Shown: positions 14,039 to 25,700 of the stretch, piece after piece
Layout of the letters: the number at the start of each line of letters is the position of its first letter
Position numbering within the stretch: the stretch's first letter is position 1
Assembly (NCBI GenBank): GCA_022749755.1
Contig: CM040440.1
Span: forward strand, 20,323,269-20,387,268
Reading direction: 5' to 3'
Source of the DNA: Azadirachta indica
Lineage: Eukaryota > Streptophyta > Magnoliopsida > Sapindales > Meliaceae
DNA length: 64,000 nt
Made by a program: the position numbers and the translations under genes
Notes under the pieces: generated by a model
Database searches by the model: none
Told to the model about the DNA's origin: nothing
What the model saw: the letters and a program-made list of their open reading frames with translations, nothing else

Positions 14039-14808
14039 ACAGGATTATAATAAATTCGCTCCTGAAATTTACACAAATAAACGAACGCTTTTTATGTTTG
14101 GAAAAAAATTAATACCACTCCTAAGATTTGAGAAAATAGGCGGATACCTCCTGAAATTCACTTCATATCCCCAAAATAATTTTTTTTTGCCCTCACACAT
14201 TTAAAAAGAATACAAACTAATCATTTTAACCCTATTACTAATATATGTTTATCAAAATAAACTTATAATTTTAAAATGATAAAATAATAATATATGCTTA
14301 ACTTATTTTTTTAAAATACAATCTTATAATTTTATTAGAAATTATTATTTCATTAAAATAATTTTATTTGGTAATTCTATTATCTTTATTTAATTAAAAT
14401 AATCTTAATTTATCATAAATATTTTATTATCATTATATTAATAGTATATTTTGCAAATCTAATATTTTTACTTTGATAATTTTATCTTATAAGATTATGT
14501 TTAATTTTATCATTTTCTTAGATTTGCAAAATAAAATTATCAAAAAAAATAATAATGAGAAAATGATAAAATTATCAAAATAAAAATATTAAATTTGTAA
14601 AATATACTATTGATGTAATGAGAAGTATTTTTTATATTAATATACTATTAAAATGATTAATTTATTTTTTTTAATATATGAGAAAATGAAGTTAATTGTA
14701 AAATATTCGCCTATTTCTTTAAATTTCAAGAGATATATGTATTTTTTTTAAGTATTAGAAGGTATTCGCTTATTTACCTAAACTTCAGAAAGAATCTGTC
14801 TTAATCCC
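14039..14808. mobile_element. Foldback/MITE-like element with long terminal inverted repeats
   Basis: A 770-bp non-coding AT-rich element. The left end from 14041 and the reverse complement of the right end match imperfectly over about 180 bp. Conserved stretches are GGATTA at the tips, AATAGGCG(G/A)AT at 14137-14147, and TAATCATTTTAA. The 8-bp sequence ATTGTTAT flanks both ends, at 14031-14038 and 14809-14816, as expected for a target-site duplication; extending it to nine bases adds one mismatch. The left arm carries about 45-bp subterminal direct repeats around CTCCTGAAATT and CTCCTAAGATT. Duplication length and subterminal repeats fit Mutator-like or hAT-like non-autonomous elements. No transposase is present. 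Confidence 0.7.
14441..14610. repeat. Inner palindrome of the foldback element
   Basis: The left half, starting ATAGTATATTTTGCAAATCT, pairs with the right half ending at 14610 over about 45 bp with few mismatches. The centre is near 14525. It is nested inside the longer inverted repeat, so the element is a palindrome within a palindrome. Confidence 0.7.
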
Positions 14809-14942
14809 ATTGTTATGTATGAGAGTTTATTATATCAAATGCTAGTAATTATATAATTTAGTTAATACTAACAATAGTTAGTATTCATACAAGTTAATTT
14901 AGTTAATACTGGCGCTTAAGTAGTCATTGATAACACCGTATA

Positions 14943-15240
14943 TTACCCTCTCGTTGCTTTTGGTTCTCTCATTTCTGACATTGAAATTGATGGCTTGGGA
15001 ATCATACGGCTATTGTACAATTGTTCTTGGGTCAGAGTGTTAGGTGGCATGGGGTTGTTTAGTAAATAAGCGGGTAGGTGTCGTTGTTCTCCGGGTTGTT
15101 CCTCGTCCGATGGGCCTAGTTGGCCCATCATATACGGAACCCTTGTGCACACTGGATATGGCGGACTCACGCCCACTGGCGTCTGAGCATTTTCGTCCTC
15201 CTCTCTGCTTAGTTGTATTAATTATTTGCACGAAGTGGTA
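14943..15240. other. GC-richer coding-like relic of unknown origin
   Basis: This stretch is clearly more GC-rich than its surroundings. It is open for 60-80 codons in one plus-strand and two minus-strand frames. The longest minus-strand frame reads Pro-rich (PPYPVCTRVPYMMGQLG). This is how decayed retrotransposon gag or captured coding DNA often looks, but I recognise no family. Confidence 0.3.
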
Positions 15241-16408
15241 CAGGGCTAGTTCTCCAAGGAGGGTCTCGATAAATTGACAGCCATATATACATTTAATAAA
15301 ATATTATTATATGAATATGTATAAAATTTATTTTAAGATTAATATTGTAGTCTCATTGAGACTTTTCCTCAAACGTGCCATACCCTAAGTAGCTGCATCA
15401 GCTTGTGACATTTTCCTTTCAGATGTATCGGTGAGGTCTTCGTCTGCTACGTGACTGCGGTGGCAAGCAATTAATAATTACGTAAATGATTAAACTAGTT
15501 TCAAGATATTTCTTGTTATTCGCTTAACCTTGCAATATTTATGCATCGTTTCAGTAAATATTTTATGATAAAATAACATTACACTTAGCCTAACACAATC
15601 GTTAAACCTAAAATCATGTTATACAAAAATAAGATTAATAAATAAATAAAGTTTAATGTACGATGATATTCAACTTGTGTTTTTTAAATGGTTATAAATT
15701 AAGGAGACAGGAATGAGATATGATTTTATATAAGATAACGTGAAAAAGGAAATTATTAAACAGCCAATACATGAATGATAATGTGGCTCAATATGACAAA
15801 TTCCTTGAACGTAGTGCGTATTAAGAAAAATGGGAAAAACGGAATTAATGGAAAATGACCACGATTTAAGATTAGTTGTCATTGTCGTCTGCCCACTATA
15901 CCTATGTACGTTAATATTGCACACAAGAGAGACATTTGAATTTCGTATTTTCCTCACGCGCTTTTACATTGCGGGATACTGCTTAGTTCTCTCCATAGCC
16001 ACATTATTTAATTTTTACCAAACTTATTGGTACAGAAGGAAATTAGCATGTTTGGAATTCATATTTTTTTTAAAAAAAATTTATAAAAATTTAAATTCTT
16101 TTAAATTCTTCATGGGGTTGGTTGGATTAATTTATTTCATTAATTAAATAAAAACACGAATTTTTCATAATTAAATTGACCTGAAAAAGTCGGAGAGGGA
16201 GTAAGGAACGCGCCAAGTATTGGGAGTGAAAATAACTGCAGAACTTATCTGTTCAAAACCCACCCTTTTCGTTTCCCCTCCAATTTTAACTTGCACTAAC
16301 AATACTGCAACATACACAACACTCCACTATCTGCTTGCCACTCAAAGGCCATGCAAATATCTTCACATTTAACCTCTTCTAGCAGATTCCCCCTTCAAAA
16401 GCCATCTC
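15241..16408. other. Intergenic and MRS2 upstream region
   Basis: AT-rich to 16150, with no supported gene. About 16180-16597 should contain the MRS2 promoter and 5' UTR, because base composition rises there and a CT repeat precedes the start codon. Confidence 0.4.
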
Positions 16409-16433
16409 CTCTCTCTCTCTCTCTCTCTCTCTC
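16409..16433. repeat. (CT)n microsatellite in the probable 5' UTR of the MRS2 gene
   Basis: A run of about 12 CT dinucleotides, about 165 bp before the start codon. CT/GA tracts are frequent in plant 5' UTRs and core promoters (Y patches). Confidence 0.85.
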
Positions 16434-16597
16434 AGTCTTTGTCTATCATCTTCTCTTCTAGCTTTAATACACCTGAACCCACAAATTCATATTCACACCT
16501 ATACTTGTTCGTTTGCTTCTCATTCTTTCTGCAACTGAACTTTCTTCTTTACTTGGTGTTACGACGTCAACTCAAAACTCAAATTGAATTCTTGAAA

Positions 16598-19500
16598 ATG
16601 GGTCGAGATGGGTTTATGCTTTCGGTGGATCAATCGTCCTTGATGAAGAAGACTGCCGTTTCCACGAGCTGGGTTATTCTGGACAATAGAGGACAGAGCA
16701 CTATACTTGATGTAGATAAGTATGTTATTATGCGACGAGTTCAGATTCATGCTAGAGATCTTCGGATTCTTGATCCTATGTTATCTTATCCTTCTACGAT
16801 TCTTGGCAGAGAGAAAGTTATTGTGCTCAATTTGGAGGTGAACTTTTTTGGGTTTCTTGTTCATACGGCGTGTTTTGTACTTCTATTTGGAACTTCGTTT
16901 GTCGGCTAATTTTGTTTTGTTTCTGCATTTTTTGGTAGCATATTAAAGCAATTATTACAGCAGAGGAGGTAATTTATCTGTTAACAATCTTTCATTGGTT
17001 CTGTCTGGAGTTCTTAGTATAACAATGACTTTGATAGAATTGAATTAATGAAGTCTGTTTTGAGGCCAAATGGAAAATTTGTTTTGGGATAGGTATTGCT
17101 TAGAGATCCAATGGATGATAATGTGATTCCCATTGTAGAGCAACTTCAAAGACGACTGGCTCCGGATAATCCCGTAATCCAAGGCCAAGGAGAAGAAGAA
17201 GAACACCCTGGCGTGCGAAATGATATTGACACCGGTCAACAAACCGGTAACTCTAACTGAATGATTTTCTGTGTTGTTAGTTTGATAATCTATGGTGTTA
17301 AGAAGATAAAATTTCATTTTATTCTTGCCATTTTATACAGTTTGTAATATGAAAATGGTTTTTTTGGTTGTTTGTCTTATGCAATGTAGAATTTCCATTT
17401 GAATTTCGTGCATTAGAAGTTGCTCTAGAAGCCATCTGTAGTTTTCTTGATGCGCGTACAAGAGAATTGGAGAACGATACATATCCTGCTCTAGATGAGT
17501 TGACTTCTAAGGTAAAGGCCTTACAATGAACCGTCTAGCTTGCTTGGTCTGAATAGTTGGATAGCTTAATTTTGTTGATTGCATGATTATGTTTTACTGA
17601 GACCCTGTGACTATGGTGGATAGACTAATTCGGGCTGAACTGCTTGCTTTAGGCAGATCAATTGAAAGCTTCAGTTGCTTGCTAATAATCTTTTGTAGCT
17701 ATTGCCTTCACTTTTACTGTTTAATTTTCACAAAATCTTGGTAGAATTTAGGCAGCATTGTTTTTGTCTATTTTCTTAAAATCAATCACAAATTTGATAC
17801 AGATTAGCAGCCGTAATTTGGATCGGGTGCGTAAATTGAAAAGTGCAATGACAAGGTTGACAAATCGGGTTCAAAAGGTATGATTGATTATTCTTAATTA
17901 CATGGCATTTGCACCTTTAGCATAGGATTGAGGTCTTCACATCTTTTAGCCATTGATTTTCTTACTTCCTTTATTCATTGAATTTTACTATTTTGCTTGC
18001 ATGCCAGAATATTATTTGCGGTAAGAGGATATGGATGCTTAGGACCATAGGATGGTTTTGGTAGACATATAAATGTGTAATGTATTGGCCATCTCCACGG
18101 CAAAGCTTTAGACAACTGCCTTTTGGTTTTGCTGGGAATCTTTCTGAATGTTATGATGTCGAAAGTCCTTGTGTCAGTTTCTCAATAAAGTGAATATCTG
18201 TAAAGGAAAAGCTAAGCATTAGATATGCCTATCTAGGCCGTATCAATGAATATTTTGTACCTTTCTTTTTAGAAGGAGTCTTAGTGCATCATATTCTGAT
18301 GGTTTTGTCTAGAATCATTCTTCTCTATGTGCAACATTGTGCAGACCTTTTTGTCCTTTTCCTTTTCTCTAGTATGGATTTGGCAATGCTATCCATTTGG
18401 TTGAAAATTCTTCTCTTTTCCCCCACTAACTTGATTGGGTAAATATATTTTACTATTAATGCAATGAGCCTTGTGACTAATATGTAGTTATTAGCATGGT
18501 TTTAATGCTGCACTGAACAACTGAAAGTGGAAAGAAAGTGAAAAACTAGATACACACTCAGATATGAAAAGCAAGCGATTTTAGCAAAGAGATCTAATTG
18601 GATTGGATCAGAGGATGGTTTCCATGATTTACTTTTATCAACTACAAATCAGTCCAAGCGGTCACTATAATCAAGCTATGAACCAGTACATTCCATTGCT
18701 ATTTGCTATGAATCAGTTACCCCTGGAAGGTGATTTAAGTTCCATTATTCTTTAATGTTTTCATCCTCTACTCTTTCACTTGAAATATAAAGAGAGTGAA
18801 GCAGCGGCAGAGCATTGGCATAGATAAAATATGATATTCTGGTGTTGCAAAGAATTAGGCTAAATAATGGAAAAATGGAATTTGGTGAAAGAGAATAAAA
18901 ACCTTTGCAAATATATGTTAAAGAGTATGGTAATTATCACTTGGAGAAACATATGGATTACGATGAAGGCAACAATGAGGAAGATATCACACTGGAGGAT
19001 TTTTCCTGTAGGTGGAGTGAGTGCCTTTAGGGAGTCTTCTGACTCTGGAAAGAGTTTTTCTGTAAATATATTAAGAGCTCTCCTCAAGCAGGAAAAAAAA
19101 TAGAGCATACATTCTTTTTGTACCAAAAGAAATATCGCTTTAACGTTTGTTATTAAAGATTATGTGGACTTTGATATGGCAAAACTATGGAATGCAGCCA
19201 CGGAAATAACCTTATTCATATGCAAGAATTTTCTTGATTTTTCCAATTTATCTTTGTAATCTAGTCTTTTATGCAGATGGGGAAAATTTGTTGTCCAAAT
19301 ATAACCGGTTAAAGCCAGTAAGGGCTAGGAAAAAAAGTCAGTGCTATGCCCTCAGATTTGGAGTTAAAATTTTCAAAATGTTATCAGGTCAGGGATGAAC
19401 TTGAACAACTTCTGGATGATGATGAAGATATGGCAGACCTTTATTTATCCAGGAAGTTGGCTGTGGCGTCTTCACCTGTCAGTGGTTCTGTTGCTCCCAA

Positions 19501-20765
19501 TTGGTTTATTAATTCTCCAACTATTGGTTCAAAAATATCGAGAACAAGCAGGGCCAGCGCAGCGACAACTCAAGAGGAGAACGATGTTGAGGAACTTGAA
19601 ATGTTGCTTGAGGTTATATTATCAGATATTTAATTGTTATAGGTCTTGTTTAACAAACTGATGAATTCTGAATTTAATTGAGTTGGATTCTGAATTTTTC
19701 TTTCGCAGGCTTACTTTATGCAAATTGATGGCACATTGAACAAACTGACCACCGTAAGCACCACATACATGAACTTTTCTTATAATTCTATTAGTAACTA
19801 GAGGGAAGAAGAAAAGGGTGGGGGGGTTGTTGGTTATTCTCACCATTTTCTGGAATAATGCAGAGGACTACTATTTTTTGGAAAACAAATCTAGTATCTT
19901 ATTGCTGTATTATGGTAGACTACTGATACTATGCTGACCAATCATTTCTTACCAGCTGCGAGAATATATTGATGACACAGAGGATTATATTAATATTCAG
20001 GTGAGTTGGATCAGTTCCATTAAGATTTTGCTATGGTGAGGTGACAATAGTGCAGAAGAAGGTTTTTGATAGTATGAGGACTTTGCTCATTTTCCAATCA
20101 ATTCAGCCATTAAATTTGGAAATTCAGCCAAATATAAGATTGTTGCCTGCAATTTAAGTCCCTTGTATATGGTATTTGGACACAGAACAAGTGTTTTGAT
20201 TTTTGATTTATTTCTTGTTGCAGCTTGATAATCATCGAAATCAGCTGATTCAGGTAATGTCTTTTGAATCTGGTCAAAGCCTTTTGTCTGTCAATGTTCT
20301 TTATCTCTTCTCGCTGTTATAATAGTTCCTTTACTCTTTTCTTTTGAGCTAACTTCAATTATCTCAAATTAGTTTTCCCTACATTATAATAATAGATATT
20401 TATGACGTTTGCCAGTTAGAGCTTTTCCTAAGTTCTGGGACTGTTTGCTTGTCTGTGTATTCTTTGGTGGCTGCAATATTTGGCATGAACATTCCATACA
20501 CATGGAAGAATGACCATGGATATGTATTTAAATGGGTATGTACAATACATCTCCTGATTACCTGAGGAAAATAAAATTAAAAAATACTCTTAACCAAGGC
20601 ATTTTGCCAAGGTCTTGATAAATCCATATAGTGGTTGATTCAATATTTTTACATTCTCTCAAATTTTCTGAACTTTAGGTGGTCATCATCACGGGTATCG
20701 TTTGTGCTTCACTTTTCTCAGTCATAATCTTCTATGCTCGGCACAAAGGTCTGGTCGGGTCTTGA
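16598..20765 (+). CDS. MRS2-2: Magnesium transporter, MRS2-2/MRS2-7 type (CorA superfamily)
   Basis: Pentameric magnesium channel of the CorA/MRS2/Alr1 family in a cell or organelle membrane. Eleven exons, all GT-AG and in phase: 16598-16837, 16939-16968, 17093-17246, 17390-17511, 17803-17877, 19388-19612, 19709-19753, 19956-20000, 20224-20253, 20416-20535 and 20679-20765. They give 390 residues, matching the short MRS2-2/MRS2-7 group rather than the longer members. A long helical N-terminal domain ([20 protein letters not shown]; acidic loop [20 protein letters not shown]) precedes two membrane spans at about 328-345 and 363-382. The diagnostic GMN motif, residues 345-347, ends span 1. The tail is short and basic. 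An upstream in-frame extension exists, but the ATG at 16598 matches the family start. The 1.5-kb intron 5 contains nothing I recognise. The subgroup name is inferred from resemblance. Confidence 0.95.
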
Positions 20766-22732
20766 AACATGTGGAATCAAATTGGAAGGAGATGCAAGAT
20801 AAAGTCAATAACATTACTTGGGAAGCATGAAGAATGTTGTTATACAAATCTGATTATTTATTCCAGGTCTAAATATTCAGGTGAACTATTCAAGCTGTAT
20901 TATTTATAATCATGTTTAGGATTAGATTAGTTCACGGGTCCTGAAGTAATTAGTCATTGAGATTGGAACAAAAGTTGGTGGATTATCATAATGTTTGGCA
21001 TTCCTTTGTGCGGGTAGGTAACTTGTCTCTGCCCTTAGGTACAACTAAATGCAAGAAATGTCAAATTGTTTATGTATGATAGAGCTCAATTTATAACGTA
21101 TCCTGCAACATTTGATTGATGATAAGAATGTTCAAATATGGTGGACTGCTGGGACCCCTTCATTTCCCTGGAGCACGCCTCCATCAATTGCTAATACAGT
21201 CAGCACTGTTGCAGAATTCTTTTTGTTCTTCATTCTGAGTTGATTTGCATTTCATTTTGATCCCAAATGATTGCATGTGGGGTTCTGTTGAAATAGAAAA
21301 CAATTAGGCATTGGATAACTATGGTGTCTCGACATTTATATTCTTTTATCATGGATATATCCCTGGTTTAAATGTATTTCTTTTTTAAGTGTTTTAACAG
21401 AAAGCACTTGTATTGGAAGTGAAACATAAAATAATTAATATCAAAATCAGATCTGAAACTCAAGTGAGTACGAATTCCTGCGAGGAGCCACTTGGCAAAG
21501 TGGGTATTGACTTGTATATTTTCTACGACGTTTTTCAGACAGCCAACCAACTGTGTCAAATGTGAATCAAATAACATAGATTTGTCAGTTAATGAGCAAT
21601 ATGCCATTTGCCCAAAAGAGGGGTCTCCTTTATACATTTTGCCCCTTTTAACTGTAAGTATGTAGCTTGCCGCTTCCTTTAGTACAGAGTACAGACAGAT
21701 GCAGATTCTTGCATGTTAAGTTTACAAATTATTACCTGACAAATCCAAGTTGATTAGCTTACAAAGTGGACCTGATTACAAGGAAAAAGAAAAAGAAACT
21801 GACTGTTTATTTTTTAATATTTAATTTCAAAAATAAACCCTTTAAATTGTGTTTTAAAAGATTTTCAATTGATATATATATATATCTTTTTATTTATAAT
21901 TATTAGGCAGAACAGACACATGCCCAAATGAATAAAGACCATTTTTAATAGCTTTTAATTTTAGCATTTTATTGTGAATTATAATAGTAAATACAATTGC
22001 ACGCCCACGAGCGCGCACTAACTGTGACTTCTTAAACATGATGCACCCGCGCACATATTAACAGCACTCCGCAAAACGCGCCGTCAAAGACACGGTACCT
22101 TGTGCGCAGTTTAATCCGCTGCACACTCACAGCGCATTATATCCTCAGCTCCCAACTCTATTTAGCTGTTGAACTTGTCTTAAAATTATTAATTTATTTA
22201 ATTTATTTTCAACAAACAACAAATAAATACTAATACTAATCTAATATTATAAATATTTATTTTATTTTATTTATTCTATTTACATATGGAGTACAGTAAC
22301 TCATATAAAAACAAAGAAACTCTTGCTTCATGCTTTTTCTCTTTCGACGAAGAACTTCTCCCCCTCGATTCAGATCGTCCATAACTTTCTTTTCTCCAAA
22401 TCCACCAAAATCCCACGTCAATTCTCTGCAATCTCATATCATCACCGCTTCATAACATCACAAACTTCCTTTCTCCCTTCTTTACAGATCACCGGGTACT
22501 TCTATCTCTTATTTATTTCTGTGCACACATATATGTTCTTTTATTGTTCCTGGGGGTGACAGCTGCATTATTTTCTGCTGTTATCGTTCTTGATTTGGGG
22601 GTCGTTGATAGCTTGTTGTGAGTTTGTGAGTTTAATGCAGGTGAAAGTATATGTGAACGTAAATCGTGATGGGCTGTATACGTGCTGATGCGTATTGGTG
22701 AACATGCAGTGTGTGAATACGTGTTGGAAGAG
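20766..22732. other. Intergenic: MRS2 3' side and DRIP promoter/5' leader
   Basis: About 20766-21150 is the probable MRS2 3' UTR. 21990-22140 is a short CpG-richer patch (GCGC and CGCG clusters) in otherwise AT-rich DNA and may be part of the DRIP promoter. The DRIP leader probably spans 22300-22732. A GT-AG pair from about 22495 to 22640 could be a 5' UTR intron, but only transcripts would show it. Confidence 0.4.
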
Positions 22733-25700
22733 ATGGCGAACAATCTGGTGGTGAAAGTGAAGAGAGAGACAATTGCGGCATGCATGACTTGTCCTATATG
22801 TAATAAGCTCTTGAGAGATGCCACCACCATATCTGAGTGTCTCCATACGTGTAAGTCTTTCGAATTTGCTCCCTAATCCATTCCTGGACCTGTAAGTTTT
22901 GGATTTTCTCTATTCTGGTGTCAAATTCTCTAAATTTCGGTTATCTTCCTGCTTGTTCTTTGTCCTTTACTGTTTCTTACAATCTGGATTCTGGTTATTT
23001 TGAGTCATTTTCAATCTGGGTTTCGTGGTTTGACTATTATTCAACTACGCTTTATCTTTCATTTGTTTGATATGCGAAAGCATATACAAATGCTGGTCTA
23101 GGAGTAAAAATGTTCGGTGTCGGGGAACCAAAGTTTCCAGAAATTCGAGAGTTCTCTTAAATTTTATATTACTTCGTGATTTTGAATTTATTGCATGCAA
23201 TAATTTTGCGCTTGCTTTGATCGAAAGCCTGAAATTTGTTCGAGGTTCTAAGCAGCACGTAGCTATTTTGAGCTTTAACTACATGAGCTATGATTGCAGT
23301 CGACTTGGTTGGTTTGATCCTACCTGAATAGTCACTGCTGGACGATTTCAAGTGGATGCTTATACATTCTTGTCTGCGTTTCAGTTACATGATATTTCGC
23401 AGCTTGTTCCCTTTATAGACATCTGCTGTGCGTTTAGTGTGTTTAAGTTTTTCTCCTGTTTTCATTAAGCCTCTTGGGTCATTTCAAATATCTAAAAAAT
23501 TTGTTTTTGGAATTTTATGCAGTTTGCAGGAAGTGCATATATGACAAAATTTCTGATGAGGAATTAGAATGCTGTCCAGTATGCAATATCGATCTGGGTT
23601 GTGTTCCTCTGGAGAAACTGAGGTAAGATCTGCTATTCTGCCACTCTACTTCTATTCCGTTTCTCTTCCTTTCTCTTACATTTTAACATGGCAGTCATTG
23701 CTCCATGTACAGCATGAATTTCTATAACATGCAAAAGGTAAATGCTGAATGTTGAATTGCCTGGCTGTTACAAAATTTTAGTTAGGATTTCTGAGTGGAG
23801 AGAAACGACTGTTTTTTTGGAATATGGATTCACTCATTATCCTGTTAAAATGCTGTTAGAGGCTTATTTTTATGTTATAGGTCCATAGGTTAATGTTCTC
23901 AGTGCTACAGATTTGGCTTCAGTTTCTACAGTTGATGATGTGCATGATTCTTCTTGTACAACCTCTAAGATGTGTTTGTGCATGTGCCTTTGTGTCTGTA
24001 TGGAGGGGGGAAAGGAGTCTAATTTGAGTTGCATAACTGAAATATGTACTATCATAAACTGCAGTTTTGGTCTTTGGCTCTCTAGAAATTCTTCTACCCG
24101 TATTCCTTTCTGAGGCAAGAATAAGGTTGTGTAAATTAGGCACTCATACACTTGAATTGTGTAGATTGACCGCACAATTGATTAAAGCTTAGGTTTCTGT
24201 TTAAGTATGCATATCAATTCCCATATATGATACTTTAACCAGGCCAGACCACACTTTGCAAGATGTGAGGGCCAAGATATTTCCTCTCAAAAGAAGAAAG
24301 GTGAAGGCACCTGAAGCTGTGCCCTCAGTTACAGTACCAGTTAGAAGAAAGGAAAGGTCACTCTCATCATTGGTCGTCAGTGCTCCCAGAGTCACAGCAC
24401 AGACTACTATGACGAGAAGAAGAACTCATGCTGCAGCGAGAAAAGCTGCTGCTTTACGAGGTTCCACGCTTTCCATGGAGAAAACCCTCAAAAAAGAGGA
24501 AGACTCTGTAGAAGATCATCAGGATGGAGCAAGCTCACCAGAAACTTTAAATAAACTCTCTCAGAATGTAAAGCAGGTAAAAGAGCACAGCATTTTTATC
24601 TGTGCTTCCAGGTTAATTTTATTCTTACATCCTGCAATATGATTTTGTTCATTTCCCGCTTGTGTAAGAAGATATCCGTGTCTTTTCTTGAGTAGCAATA
24701 TTTTTCATGCTCCAATTTTAACGGGCGCAGAGTTCTTCCTCTGCTCATCCTAACCAACAGATGTCCAGTAAAGAGATGGAGAATGATGGTGAACAATGTG
24801 AGGGGAAATCGGATCTTTGGAAACCTTTAAATTTTTTGGTGGAAGTTGCTAGCAGAACCAGGTCCCTCAAGTCTACTTCACAAGGATCTGATGCCAAAGC
24901 AGAACCAACAACTGTTATTGATAATGAAGCTCAAGTGCATAAAACCAAAAATAAAGATGACAAATCCAAATCAAAAGGTGGTGACAAAAACATTAGCCCA
25001 GATCCTACCACTTCAGAAACAACTAATCCTAAAAGGTTGCGAAGAATTCGTCGAAAAACAGCTTCTGCTTTTGTAGATTCAAGTATTTCGCCCCAAGCAG
25101 TGTTGGATGCTGCTGTTGTGAGGCATGAAAGGAGAAATGGTCCAATTTGGTTCAATTTAGTAGCTTCCGAAGATCAGTAAGAATCAGTACATCTTTAAAA
25201 TTGAAAATTTGTAAATTGATTACAAATTTTTTGACATAATGTTCATCTTACTGACAACATTTGTAAATTGATGCTTTCAGGAGAGGAAGCCCATCCTTGC
25301 CACAAATCTCTTCAAGTTATGTAAGAATAAAGTGAGTTTCTTTTCAAATGTCGGATGCTTACTGGTGCAATAGAGTTGTTTGCTGAATGAACTCGTTCTT
25401 TAACAATTAAAGTCCTCAACTAACTTTCTAATTTGCAGGAAATTTCTTTAAATGAAAATATAAGCATGAGCTGTCTATGAAAATTTTCATGGGTCCATTT
25501 GACATGAATGAGCCAGTCACATTGCAAAGAGGATTCTTCTCTTTGCTACAGAGTATACCCTTAGTACCTTGGAAAGAACTAGTTCCTTACCTAGATTATT
25601 AATTTCAAGGATTAAGACCGTGTAAACCTACAGTAATGTACTAGAATAAGTTTGACCAGAATTAGATGCAGTGAAAATCTACAACGAAGAGATATCAGAA

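Noticed and set aside
15830..16147. 105-codon plus-strand frame before MRS2
   Set aside because: It has an ATG, but its sequence is low-complexity and Phe/Tyr/Lys-rich, as expected from AT-rich DNA.
16439..16597. In-frame N-terminal extension of the MRS2 protein
   Set aside because: The extension is hydrophobic and overlaps the 5' UTR-type CT-rich DNA. The family begins at the ATG at 16598.
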